Shown here piece by piece: positions 1 to 6,691 of a DNA stretch of 27,767 bases. The first letter of the stretch is position 1, and each line of letters starts with the position of its first letter. This DNA is from Dehalococcoidales bacterium (GTDB lineage Bacteria; Chloroflexota; Dehalococcoidia; Dehalococcoidales; UBA2162). A program made the translations under genes and the position numbers. The DNA is taken from the NCBI GenBank assembly GCA_030648675.1, contig JAUSGV010000063.1, positions 1 to 27,767 of the forward strand, written 5' to 3'. The notes beneath the pieces were generated by a model. That model was not told where the DNA came from, ran no database searches, and was given only the letters and a program-made list of their open reading frames with translations.

Positions 1-222
1 CACATTCCCGAAAAGGGATATGGTAGCATTGACCGGATAATTTTCAGATTTTGTCCCGTACGCTCCGTCCACCCATTTTTGTGCAATGGCGATGGCCACA
101 TCATGACTAATGTTTGATTGTGGTGGTACTATCTTGGCACAGCTAGCCGAAACCATAACCACGCAAAGAACTGCTGAAATAAATAGGTAAGATTTAGTTA
201 TGTTTGCTTTTGTCGGTTTCAT
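1..222 (-). CDS. Partial putative lipoprotein (5' end only)
   Basis: The reverse strand reads 74 codons from an ATG at 222 to the window edge, so only the N-terminus is present. It starts MKPTKANITKSYLFISAVLC and has a basic n-region, a hydrophobic core (about residues 12-26) and a Cys at 28 in VSASC. That looks like a lipobox, although Ser at -3 is unusual, so an ordinary signal peptide or membrane anchor is possible. The rest (SHDVAIAIAQKWVDGAYGTK) suggests a secreted domain that I do not recognise. An AAAGG stretch lies about 10 bases before the ATG. It follows the small exported protein ending at 297 on the same strand and may be co-transcribed with it. Confidence 0.6.
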   Translation of the reverse strand, partial: MKPTKANITKSYLFISAVLCVVMVSASCAKIVPPQSNISHDVAIAIAQKWVDGAYGTKSENYPVNATISLFGNV

Positions 223-296
223 TTTTAGGTCTACCTTTTTCTCAACGACGATGAGCTTCTTAGGAAACGTTAATCTTGAGATTCTTCCTTATTTAG

Positions 297-683
297 TTAC
301 CGTGTGTGTTCCGTGTCAATTACTTCCAGCCACAATACAGCGGAACCTCCCGGAGCGGATTTCGAAGGCTCGTAATCGACAACTCCAAGACGGACCTTCT
401 GTCCGTAGCTCGGCCACGCTAAGGTGGGCGGGGTGCCTTGGTCGTGCCATGGACCGCCGAATTCCCGCCACATTGCTCCGGCGATTCGGTAACCCTCGGA
501 TGCTCCCGTTCCGCCGACCTCACGTGATATCCCTATAGCCGCGCCGTTATAGTTGGTGCCGGAGGAATAGCCCTCGACTAGGCGTACTTTATGCCCTGCG
601 TTATACCACCCCGCGGCAATGATACCGATAACCAAACCAGCTACCAGGATCAGCAACGGCCTGACCGCATAATTATTCTTCAT
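297..683 (-). CDS. Small membrane-anchored or secreted protein, unknown function
   Basis: This is a 128-residue protein. The N-terminal hydrophobic segment (about residues 9-27, PLLILVAGLVIGIIAAGWY) is either a single anchor or an uncleaved signal. The remaining roughly 100 residues are Gly-rich and polar, with no Cys, and would lie outside the cell. They probably form a small beta domain, ending AVLWLEVIDTEHTR. I recognise no family. The ATG at 683 has GAGG seven bases upstream, which supports this start. It sits between a frameshifted remnant upstream and the partial lipoprotein downstream, in a run of exported proteins on the minus strand. Confidence 0.6.
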   Translation of the reverse strand: MKNNYAVRPLLILVAGLVIGIIAAGWYNAGHKVRLVEGYSSGTNYNGAAIGISREVGGTGASEGYRIAGAMWREFGGPWHDQGTPPTLAWPSYGQKVRLGVVDYEPSKSAPGGSAVLWLEVIDTEHTR

Positions 684-703
684 TGCGATACCTCGTAATT
701 TTT

Positions 704-986
704 TTACTTGTTTCCCAGCTTTAATGCGTTGACCAACGGGCCGATCTGCCTTCCATCAGTATAAACGGCGAAATTCCCATTTATAACCGGATCAGTTAAT
801 ACCCGGCGGTAATTTTTACCCTCCATTTGTGAAGGCACCAAAAGAGCTTCGCTCCCTTGCTTTAAATTGTAAAAATATATCGGTTCCACCTGTCTGTCCA
901 TTAATGACGACGTCATTGTTGGTGTTGCCCCCGCTGATACGCGCGTCAGACCAGATTATCACGTCGCCATTTTTTTCATTTTTCAC
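704..986 (-). pseudogene. Frameshifted remnant resembling a TolB-like beta-propeller repeat
   Basis: Two overlapping minus-strand frames join into one plausible protein if a single T is removed from a T5 run (plus-strand A5 at 871-875). From a GTG at 986 the first frame reads NGDVIIWSDARISGG and then GGTDIF. The second frame continues YNLKQGSEALLVPSQ, then LTDPVINGNFAVYTDGRQIG, to a stop at 704. The pattern NG-DVIIW-D ... DIF-YNLKQG ... DP-I-G-AVYTD resembles one or two blades of a TolB-type propeller. The joined product is only about 93 residues, with no signal peptide and a stop just upstream, so it looks like a relic. A sequencing error in the homopolymer, or a chance resemblance, is possible. 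Confidence 0.4.
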
Positions 987-1027
987 CTCTTACAAGGAAT
1001 GTTTCCAAATGCAGTTGAATTGTCTCC

Positions 1028-2053
1028 TTACCTCGTCCAACCTTTTTGCGGCACCGACCTGGCGATCTTCACCAGTTCCTCTTTGGAGATATCTTTGTCT
1101 GCCGAAAGGTCCATTTCGAATTGTCCTGGAAATACAGCATAATTTTGTACCCACAACAAATCATTCGACTGGTTCTGCGTTACCAGCACACCACCAACCC
1201 CTGAAATGTCATACCGCTCGCCCGGCAACTTGAGCCCGCCAATCTGACCGCCTTTGAATAATCTGAGGTATAACCTGACCGGTACCTTCTCGATATCTCC
1301 CACGCCGACCGGCGAACTGCCTTTTGGGGCGAAAGTGAGAGCAATTTCGGTGCGTCCGCTACTTTGTTCCAACAGGTAGATACCGTTTAATGACAAGTTC
1401 TCCGGCAGGTAGCCGGGTACGGGCAGTTCGGCATCAATAATAGTGGTTGCCTCGTTGAGCGATATCTGGTGAGGATAGGCCGAGAGATTTGGAGACGGTT
1501 CGGTGTTTGCCACCTGAAAAACTGCCGAAGCCGCAACTTTCTCGCCTTGATATATTCTGATCTCGTAGGTTCCAATCTCTTTAGGAACTCCCCAAGGCTT
1601 CGTAAGTCCTAAATGGACTATTTGTCCGGGTTTAAACGGCCACGATTCAAGCGGGAAGCCGATTTCTTTTTCCTGGCCGGTTGCCTGGTTGAAGAAGGTA
1701 AATTTTGAAAACATCACGTTCGATGTGTATTCGGGATTTATTCGAACGCCCACGTACATGCTGTCGTTTTGGCTGAAGACCTCCTGTACGCTCGTGGGAT
1801 TAGGATTCGGGCTGTCGACCCGGACCCATTCTCCCGAGGGCGGAAACGGCTGCTTCACTTTGAATACCTTTATGACCCGGACGACATCCTGGGCATATTG
1901 AGGAGTATTGTTTTGGGAGACAAAACTTGATGGTGAAGTTGCGTTTTGCGTCGAAGGTACCGCTGGTTTGCATCCGGAAAATACCATAGAAGCCACCACA
2001 AGCCCTGATATTGCCGCCAAAACTAAACTTTTAGCGATTTTCATGTTCGTCAT
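1028..2053 (-). CDS. Putative lipoprotein with beta-sandwich-like domain, unknown function
   Basis: I take the start at 2053, giving 341 residues. From here the protein has a short basic n-region, a hydrophobic core and a lipobox-like FSGC with the lipidated Cys at 28. The longer frame, open to 2155, would bury the signal. A second ATG at 2044 (MKIAKSLVLAA) is equally possible. After a Ser/Thr/Gln-rich linker the mature part looks like one or two beta domains, with blocks such as EWVRVDSPNP, GTYEIRIYQGEKVAASAVFQ and RYDISGVGGVLVT. I do not recognise the family. No good Shine-Dalgarno precedes either ATG. A TATAAT-like hexamer on the minus strand lies almost against the start, which hints at a leaderless message, but the -35 is weak. 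Confidence 0.65.
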   Translation of the reverse strand: MTNMKIAKSLVLAAISGLVVASMVFSGCKPAVPSTQNATSPSSFVSQNNTPQYAQDVVRVIKVFKVKQPFPPSGEWVRVDSPNPNPTSVQEVFSQNDSMYVGVRINPEYTSNVMFSKFTFFNQATGQEKEIGFPLESWPFKPGQIVHLGLTKPWGVPKEIGTYEIRIYQGEKVAASAVFQVANTEPSPNLSAYPHQISLNEATTIIDAELPVPGYLPENLSLNGIYLLEQSSGRTEIALTFAPKGSSPVGVGDIEKVPVRLYLRLFKGGQIGGLKLPGERYDISGVGGVLVTQNQSNDLLWVQNYAVFPGQFEMDLSADKDISKEELVKIARSVPQKGWTR

Positions 2054-2421
2054 AATTATATATACGACGCCCGGGGCTAAAAAGTTCATTTCTCCACAAA
2101 TTGACCTCACGCCGCACAAATTGGCAGAAGAGCGCCGGATTTCGCAGAAACCCAAGAAACCTTTGCCGTGCGGAATATACCTATCAATCTACCGGCATAT
2201 CGCTGAGTTTCATTCGAGCAGATAGTGAGGGGCAGAGGCATAGGTGCGTTTTTAAGGTGTTCCTTTTTGCGTTAAAACAAACTAAACGCGGACACGACGA
2301 GGCATCTGGATCGGTTTCCGGATTCCTCTTTCCCAACTCGAGCGGTCTGAGGCTTCAGTACGGTGGTGTGTACTTGACGGGCCGTGTAAAAATTAGAGAA
2401 TAAACGTTCGCTGTTGGCTTC
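2054..2421. other. 368-bp intergenic region without a convincing gene
   Basis: This lies between the lipoprotein gene and the end of the TPR gene, both on the minus strand. Short open frames on the plus strand have no ribosome binding site and unnatural composition. I see no hairpin followed by a T-run to end the apgM-lysC-TPR operon. The segment near 2372-2391 resembles a conserved 16S rRNA stretch only over a dozen bases, with no rRNA context. Confidence 0.4.
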
Positions 2422-3249
2422 TTACTCCTCGTCGACTTCTTCGGTATCCTCGCCGGATTCGTCAACCAGAACTTCCTGATCTGTTTCGGCTTCCTCACCG
2501 CCGACTATAATAAAGCCCCGGCTATCGGGCCCTTTTTCTTCCTCTAATTCGCGTCGGACAATTCTCTCGCCGAGCCAGCCGGCGACATAAGGACGCAGAC
2601 CTTCCGATTCGCGCGGAGAGAAGGAAAACTTCCCTGCCTGGCTGGGGTCCTGAAACACTTCGCGAATAATAACCGTAACCGACGATTCCGAAGCACTGAC
2701 GATAGCGGCGGTATATTTGTTGCCGCCCTCCATCAGCTTCACGAGGCGTTGCCCGGTCTTGTTGCCGACATGTCCCAGGTATTCGCCGCTGTCGTTCTCG
2801 ACGGTCAGATTTGTACCGTCGACTTTGAGGACGACGGCCTCGCCGGCGACCATTTTTGCCAGCACCTCCGGGGAGGCCACGTGAGTCAGATTGACCACTC
2901 CGGCTTTACCCACTTCCTCGATAAACTGGTGCGGTTCGATCTTATGGCCTTCGTGGCCGGCACCTGCCTCCCCGAGAAGGGATAAACGGCTGAGATTCTT
3001 TTTGGCGATGCTGTTGTAGGTATCGATCTCGATCGCTTTTTCGTAGGCGGCACGAGCCCGAGCATAATCTCCTAATTCCGTATACGCTCTACCCAACCGG
3101 TTATAAGCGTTTACATCATCCGGAAAATTCTCGATGATAGCCTTGTTGGCATCTATGGCTTCCTGCCACTTACCCTCGACGGCCAATGCTATGGACTGGC
3201 GTCCGGATTGGCGCTTCAGCTTGGCTTTATCCTCTTCCTTAAATGACAT
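2422..3249 (-). CDS. TPR-repeat protein with acidic tail
   Basis: From the ATG at 3249 (MSFKEEDKAKL, with GGGGG about ten bases upstream) the product has 275 residues. A longer start at 3270 adds only seven residues. Residues about 14-90 hold TPR units, recognisable from AYNRLGRAYTELGDYARARA and YEKAIEIDTYNSIAKKNLSRL. The middle part (VLKVDGTNLTVENDSGEYLGHVGNKTGQ and what follows) looks like a small beta domain of unknown type. The last 40 residues are strongly acidic (ESGEDTEEVDEE). There is no signal peptide, so it is cytoplasmic. It begins 29 bases after lysC in the same direction and is probably the last gene of the apgM-lysC operon. A scaffold role is only an inference from the TPRs. Confidence 0.8.
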   Translation of the reverse strand: MSFKEEDKAKLKRQSGRQSIALAVEGKWQEAIDANKAIIENFPDDVNAYNRLGRAYTELGDYARARAAYEKAIEIDTYNSIAKKNLSRLSLLGEAGAGHEGHKIEPHQFIEEVGKAGVVNLTHVASPEVLAKMVAGEAVVLKVDGTNLTVENDSGEYLGHVGNKTGQRLVKLMEGGNKYTAAIVSASESSVTVIIREVFQDPSQAGKFSFSPRESEGLRPYVAGWLGERIVRRELEEEKGPDSRGFIIVGGEEAETDQEVLVDESGEDTEEVDEE

Positions 3250-3278
3250 CCAGATTACCCCCGTTGTCAAAGTTAGCC

Positions 3279-4499
3279 TTAACTCTCAGCGTCGAGTTGA
3301 AAAGTTTGATGTAAGGCACGAACGGCATTACCGACCTGTGACTCCTCAATTATACAAGTTATTCTTATTTCCGACGTTGTGATTAATTGGATGTTAATGC
3401 CGCGCTCGCTCAAGGTACTGAACATCCTGGCGGCATAACCGGGTGAATTTTGCATACCGGTCCCGATGACGCTTACCTTCCCCAATTTAGCATCGCTGAC
3501 GCATTCCCGGGCGCCGATGGATTTGGCGATAGGCTCGACGACCTTCATCGCTTTATCCAGCTCGCTCCTGGCCACGGTAAAGGTGAGGTCGGTGATCTTG
3601 TTGATGCTGGCGTTTTGCACAATTGTGTCCACGCTGATCCCGGCCTTCGCCAGCGGTTCGAAAATAGATGCGGCAATACCGGGACGGTCGGGAACGCCGA
3701 CCACCATTATTTTAGCCACGTCCAGATCGTGGGCGATACTTCTGACTCTGTTGCGAACTTCCATAGATACCTCTCGATGAATTAGCGTTCCCGGATTGCC
3801 GGCAAAACTAGAAGCGACCAGGATGGGAACGTCGAATTCTCCTGCCAGCTCGACGGCGCGAGGATGCACCACCTTGGAACCGTAAGCTGCAATTTCGAGC
3901 ATTTCTTCATAGCTTATATCCCGCAACTGCCTGGCTTCCGGGACCAGACGCGGGTCGGCCGTATATATTCCTTCGACGTCGGTATATTTCTCACAAGCTT
4001 TGGCTTTAAGGCTGGCGGCCAGAGCCACGGCAGTAGTATCCGAACCGCCCCGCCCCAGAGTGGTAATGTCCAATCCGTCGGTTATCCCCTGGAAACCGGC
4101 AACGATAACGATCTTGCCTTCCTCAAGCTCCCGCCGCATGCGGGAAGGGTCGATTTCCAGTATGCGGGCACGGCTGTGATTGGCATCGGTCCTTATACCA
4201 GCCTGTGCTCCGCTGAGGCTGATAGCCTCACTACCCAACGACCGAATGGCCATCGCCACCAGAGTGCTGGCGACCAATTCGCCGGTAGATAAAAGAGCAT
4301 CAAGCTCGCGTTCACCGGGCTTTTCAGAAACCTGATGAGCCAGCTTGATCAGGTCGTCGGTAGTGTCGCCCATAGCCGAGACAACGACTACCATTTGATC
4401 ACCTTTATTTCGCCGGGCGATAATACGACGCGCAACGTTTTTTATGGCTTCCGCATCAGCAACCGAAGTCCCGCCGTACTTCTGTACGATCAGCGCCAT
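3279..4499 (-). CDS. lysC: Aspartate kinase
   Basis: This enzyme phosphorylates L-aspartate to 4-phospho-aspartate, the committed step to lysine, threonine, methionine and diaminopimelate. The 406 residues match the monofunctional, homo-oligomeric type. The start is the KYGGTSV kinase signature, followed by VVVVSAMGDTTDDL, GFQGIT, the TTLGRGGSDTTAVALAA motif and the KYTDVEGIYTADPR motif. Two C-terminal ACT domains (about 265-406, with VVGVPDRPGIAASIF and SVIGTGMQNSPGYAARMF) imply feedback control by an amino acid such as lysine or threonine. The ATG directly follows the TAG of apgM with no gap, so translation is probably coupled. AGGGA inside the apgM end serves as ribosome binding site. Confidence 0.95.
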   Translation of the reverse strand: MALIVQKYGGTSVADAEAIKNVARRIIARRNKGDQMVVVVSAMGDTTDDLIKLAHQVSEKPGERELDALLSTGELVASTLVAMAIRSLGSEAISLSGAQAGIRTDANHSRARILEIDPSRMRRELEEGKIVIVAGFQGITDGLDITTLGRGGSDTTAVALAASLKAKACEKYTDVEGIYTADPRLVPEARQLRDISYEEMLEIAAYGSKVVHPRAVELAGEFDVPILVASSFAGNPGTLIHREVSMEVRNRVRSIAHDLDVAKIMVVGVPDRPGIAASIFEPLAKAGISVDTIVQNASINKITDLTFTVARSELDKAMKVVEPIAKSIGARECVSDAKLGKVSVIGTGMQNSPGYAARMFSTLSERGINIQLITTSEIRITCIIEESQVGNAVRALHQTFQLDAES

Positions 4500-5684
4500 C
4501 TATTTCCCTATCAACTTGCTCATAATAATATATCCGGGGTCAAGAAACAAGCCTGTCCTTTTAGCTTCGGCCTCGGTAAATCGTTGCGCCCCGTTTGTCT
4601 TGAAACCCGAACCCCAGAGTAGGAACGGCACCGGGTCCGGGCAGTGTGTCCGGATCTCAATCGGCGTCAGATGGTCGGGCATGACGAGCAATCTCAAATC
4701 ACCTTTGCGAGATCGAATCTTGCCGATGACCTCGATGTCGATCCGCTCGATCGCCTTGACCTTCTCTTCCACCAGGCCGGAATGGCCCGCCTCATCCGGA
4801 GATTCGATATGAATAACGACAAGGTCGTGCTTGTCCAGAGCTGCCATTGCTCCGGCCGCCTGGGCAACATAATCATTGTCCGGGCCGTCGGTCACGCCCT
4901 TTATCTCTAGAATATCCATCGAAGCCATCTGGGCCAGCCCGCGAAGCAGGTCGACCCCGGAGGTCATCGCCCCGGAGAGGCCGTAGGCTTTCTTAAACGG
5001 CGGCATGTCCGGTATCTGGCCGGTACCCCAGAACAACCAGATAGTCGTTGCCGTAAGTTCGCCGCGCCCGCAGCGGGCGATGTTGACGGGATGTTCCTTC
5101 AAGACAGCTTCGGAGCGCCGCATCAGGTCGAGCAAAAGTTCGCTTCCCGGGCCTTCCGGTAAAAATCCGGCGACCGGTTTAAAGGGAATATCATGGGGTG
5201 GAGTAAACGCCGCCGCCAGAGATTTTTCGCCGTCCTTGATCTTGAGAATGTGCCGGTAGCTGACGCCGGGATAAAACCGGAAACGGTTGCTGCCGAGCTT
5301 TTCGTTTAGGGTCGCGATAATTCCCTTCGCTTCGGCGGTGGAAATGTGTCCGGCGCTGTAATCTTGCATCTTGCCGTCCTGCACAGTCACCAGGTTGCAG
5401 CGAAAAACGACTTCGCCTTTACCGACCGAAATGCCCATGCTTTTGGCCTCGATGCCCGCCCGCCCTTTGTAATAGACCACCGGGTCGTAACCCAACACCG
5501 ACATGCAGGCGCAGGCACTGGAAGGTTCCATCCCCGGAGGCACGTTTTTCGATAAACCCAGCAGGCCCTCGAGAGCCATCGTATTCAGGTTCGGCGTCTT
5601 CGCCAGTTCAAGACAGGTTTTGCCGCCGTGCTGGGGCAAAGCCCAGCCGGCAGCTCCGTCTGCAATCACAACAACGTATTTCAT
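4500..5684 (-). CDS. apgM: 2,3-bisphosphoglycerate-independent phosphoglycerate mutase, archaeal type
   Basis: This enzyme interconverts 3- and 2-phosphoglycerate in glycolysis and gluconeogenesis. It belongs to the alkaline-phosphatase superfamily, in the compact archaeal-type form. From the ATG at 5684 (MKYVVVIADGAAGW) it has 394 residues, normal for ApgM. The longer upstream frame lacks homology-like sequence. Visible motifs are the metal-binding ADG (Asp9), SSACACMSVLGYDP with probable nucleophile Ser56, ESPDEAGHSG, and the metal-binding MPDHLTP with the later THCPDPVPF. In archaeal enzymes I recall the serine motif as close to GSDVAN-S, so Ala57 and Cys60 here are departures. A TAGAAT sits 7 bases before the ATG, so the mRNA may be leaderless, but no good -35 is seen. 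It heads the apgM-lysC-TPR operon. Confidence 0.93.
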   Translation of the reverse strand: MKYVVVIADGAAGWALPQHGGKTCLELAKTPNLNTMALEGLLGLSKNVPPGMEPSSACACMSVLGYDPVVYYKGRAGIEAKSMGISVGKGEVVFRCNLVTVQDGKMQDYSAGHISTAEAKGIIATLNEKLGSNRFRFYPGVSYRHILKIKDGEKSLAAAFTPPHDIPFKPVAGFLPEGPGSELLLDLMRRSEAVLKEHPVNIARCGRGELTATTIWLFWGTGQIPDMPPFKKAYGLSGAMTSGVDLLRGLAQMASMDILEIKGVTDGPDNDYVAQAAGAMAALDKHDLVVIHIESPDEAGHSGLVEEKVKAIERIDIEVIGKIRSRKGDLRLLVMPDHLTPIEIRTHCPDPVPFLLWGSGFKTNGAQRFTEAEAKRTGLFLDPGYIIMSKLIGK

Positions 5685-5700
5685 GTGTAGTATTCTAACG

Positions 5701-5717
5701 CTTTTTACGCGAAAAAG
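5701..5717. repeat. Short inverted repeat upstream of apgM
   Basis: CTTTTT-ACGCG-AAAAAG is a perfect 6-bp palindrome with a 5-base centre. It lies just upstream of the putative -10 (TAGAAT, minus strand, 5697-5692) of apgM. Its position would suit an operator, but no repressor is suggested by the context. Confidence 0.3.
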
Positions 5718-5742
5718 TAACAATACCAAAAGGACAAGGTAT

Positions 5743-5761
5743 CACAGGCATCCTGCCTGTG
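5743..5761. repeat. Palindromic repeat, CACAGGCA-type (copy 1)
   Basis: CACAGGCA-TCC-TGCCTGTG has perfect 8-bp arms and a 3-base centre. The same arms with a different centre (AGA) occur at 10421-10439. Both copies are intergenic. This looks like a dispersed REP-like family whose pairing, and not its centre, is conserved. Confidence 0.6.
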
Positions 5762-5839
5762 CCCCTGCCCCCAAGCTGATAACCAATACCCTCGAATATT
5801 CCTTGAGCAGCTCCAGGAGACGCGGAACCGAAAAGACGC

Positions 5840-5868
5840 TTGCTCAAGCTGGTGATTCCGAATATAAT
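5840..5868 (+). promoter_or_regulatory. Promoter of tRNA-Pro
   Basis: The -35 is TTGCTC (5840-5845), followed by 17 bases and a perfect -10 TATAAT (5863-5868). The -10 ends 11 bases before the tRNA 5' end, leaving a very short leader typical of stable RNA genes. Confidence 0.65.
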
Positions 5869-5879
5869 GGTGTTTTGCA

Positions 5880-5957
5880 CGGGGCGTAGCGCAGCCTGGT
5901 TAGCGCGCAGCGTTCGGGACGCTGAGGTCGGTGGTTCGAATCCACTCGCCCCGACCA
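5880..5957 (+). tRNA. tRNA-Pro (anticodon CGG)
   Basis: This is a 78-nt cloverleaf with a perfect 7-bp acceptor stem (CGGGGCG with CGCCCCG), a D stem of GCGC with GCGC, and an anticodon stem of CAGCG with CGCTG. The loop TTCGGGA has anticodon CGG at 5915-5917 and reads CCG codons. The T arm GGTGG-TTCGAAT-CCACT contains one G-T pair. Discriminator A73 and the 3' CCA (5955-5957) are encoded in the DNA. It sits alone between divergent apgM and cobO with its own promoter. The antisense strand gives a well-known false protein (GFEPPTSASRTLRANQ), which is not a gene. Confidence 0.97.
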
Positions 5958-6014
5958 CCAAACCTTTCGGTTAATTTTTACCGGTTATTCGATCGACATT
6001 TTGCACACAATTCC

Positions 6015-6043
6015 TTGACACTGCCGAGATTGATTGTTAAACT
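6015..6043 (+). promoter_or_regulatory. Promoter of cobO/fbp
   Basis: A consensus TTGACA (6015-6020) is followed by 17 bases and TAAACT (6038-6043). The predicted transcription start is near 6050, about 55 bases upstream of the TTG start of cobO. Confidence 0.6.
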
Positions 6044-6045
6044 GT

Positions 6046-6071
6046 AACCAGATTGCTGTAACAATCTGGTT
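6046..6071 (+). promoter_or_regulatory. Perfect inverted repeat at the cobO transcription start
   Basis: AACCAGATTG-CTGTAA-CAATCTGGTT is a perfect 10-bp dyad starting two bases after the -10 of the cobO promoter. In RNA it would form a stem-loop at the very 5' end of the transcript. It is followed by CTTTAAAA with no T-run, so it is not a normal terminator. Either a repressor operator or a 5' stabilising hairpin fits. Confidence 0.5.
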
Positions 6072-6104
6072 CTTTAAAATCCCCGGTTTTACCCAGAGGT
6101 TTTT

Positions 6105-6671
6105 TTGACGGAAACGGCAGTAACACGTAAATTCACCCCTTCTGAACCTTGCTTGAAAGGCCTGGTTCAAGTTATCACCGGAGAAGGCAAAGGCAAGACC
6201 TCCGCAGCTTTGGGCTCAGTTGTCCGGGCGGTGGGTCACGGCTTGAGGGTCGCCGTAATCGTCTTCATGAAAGGGGATTACCCCTACGGTGAATGGAGCG
6301 TTCTGTCCGGTTTACCCAACGTCAAGATTTTCCGCTTCGGCTTCAGGACGTTTACCGACCCGCGGAACGTCAAGCCCGAGGAGAAAGAGCAGGCCCGGCA
6401 AGCCATGGATGCCGCCCGTGAAGCTGTTTTCGGCGGCAACTTCGACCTCGTTATATTGGATGAGATCAACGTGGCCACTGCCTGGAAGCTGGCCGAGCTG
6501 GACAAAGTGATCGAAATTATTCGCGAAAAACCGGCTAACGTCGAACTGATACTTACCGGGCGCTATGCCGACAAGCAACTGGTAGAACTTGCCGACATGG
6601 TTACGGAGTGTTTGAAGATCAAGCATCCGTACGATAAAGGGATCGGGGCGAGGGCCGGATTCGATTATTAA
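6105..6671 (+). CDS. cobO: Cob(I)yrinic acid a,c-diamide adenosyltransferase
   Basis: This enzyme transfers the 5'-deoxyadenosyl group of ATP to reduced corrinoid, giving adenosylcobalamin precursors. It is used in de novo synthesis and in corrinoid salvage, which matters in corrinoid-dependent anaerobes. The product has 188 residues, the usual CobA/CobO size. The P-loop GEGKGKTSAALG is at residues 26-37, followed by VIVFMKGDYPYGEW and the Walker-B-like LVILDEINVA. The C-terminus has VELILTGRYADKQLVELADM and EIKHPYDKG-like KIKHPYDKGIGARAGFDY. The start is a TTG, supported by AGAGG five bases upstream. fbp follows after 20 bases and is probably co-transcribed. No other cobalamin gene is nearby, which suggests salvage or a scattered pathway. 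Confidence 0.93.
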   Translation: MTETAVTRKFTPSEPCLKGLVQVITGEGKGKTSAALGSVVRAVGHGLRVAVIVFMKGDYPYGEWSVLSGLPNVKIFRFGFRTFTDPRNVKPEEKEQARQAMDAAREAVFGGNFDLVILDEINVATAWKLAELDKVIEIIREKPANVELILTGRYADKQLVELADMVTECLKIKHPYDKGIGARAGFDY

Positions 6672-6691
6672 AAAATATCAAGGAGGGTGCA

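Noticed and set aside
200..538. Plus-strand 112-codon ORF at the window start
   Set aside because: It overlaps two better supported minus-strand genes and lacks a ribosome binding site.
2372..2391. Resemblance to a conserved 16S rRNA stretch (GACGGGC-GTGT-like)
   Set aside because: The match covers only about a dozen bases with insertions and no flanking rRNA sequence or structure.
5695..5961. Minus-strand ORF with GFEPPTSASRTLRANQ
   Set aside because: It is the antisense translation of tRNA-Pro, a well-known false protein, and also crosses the apgM promoter region.
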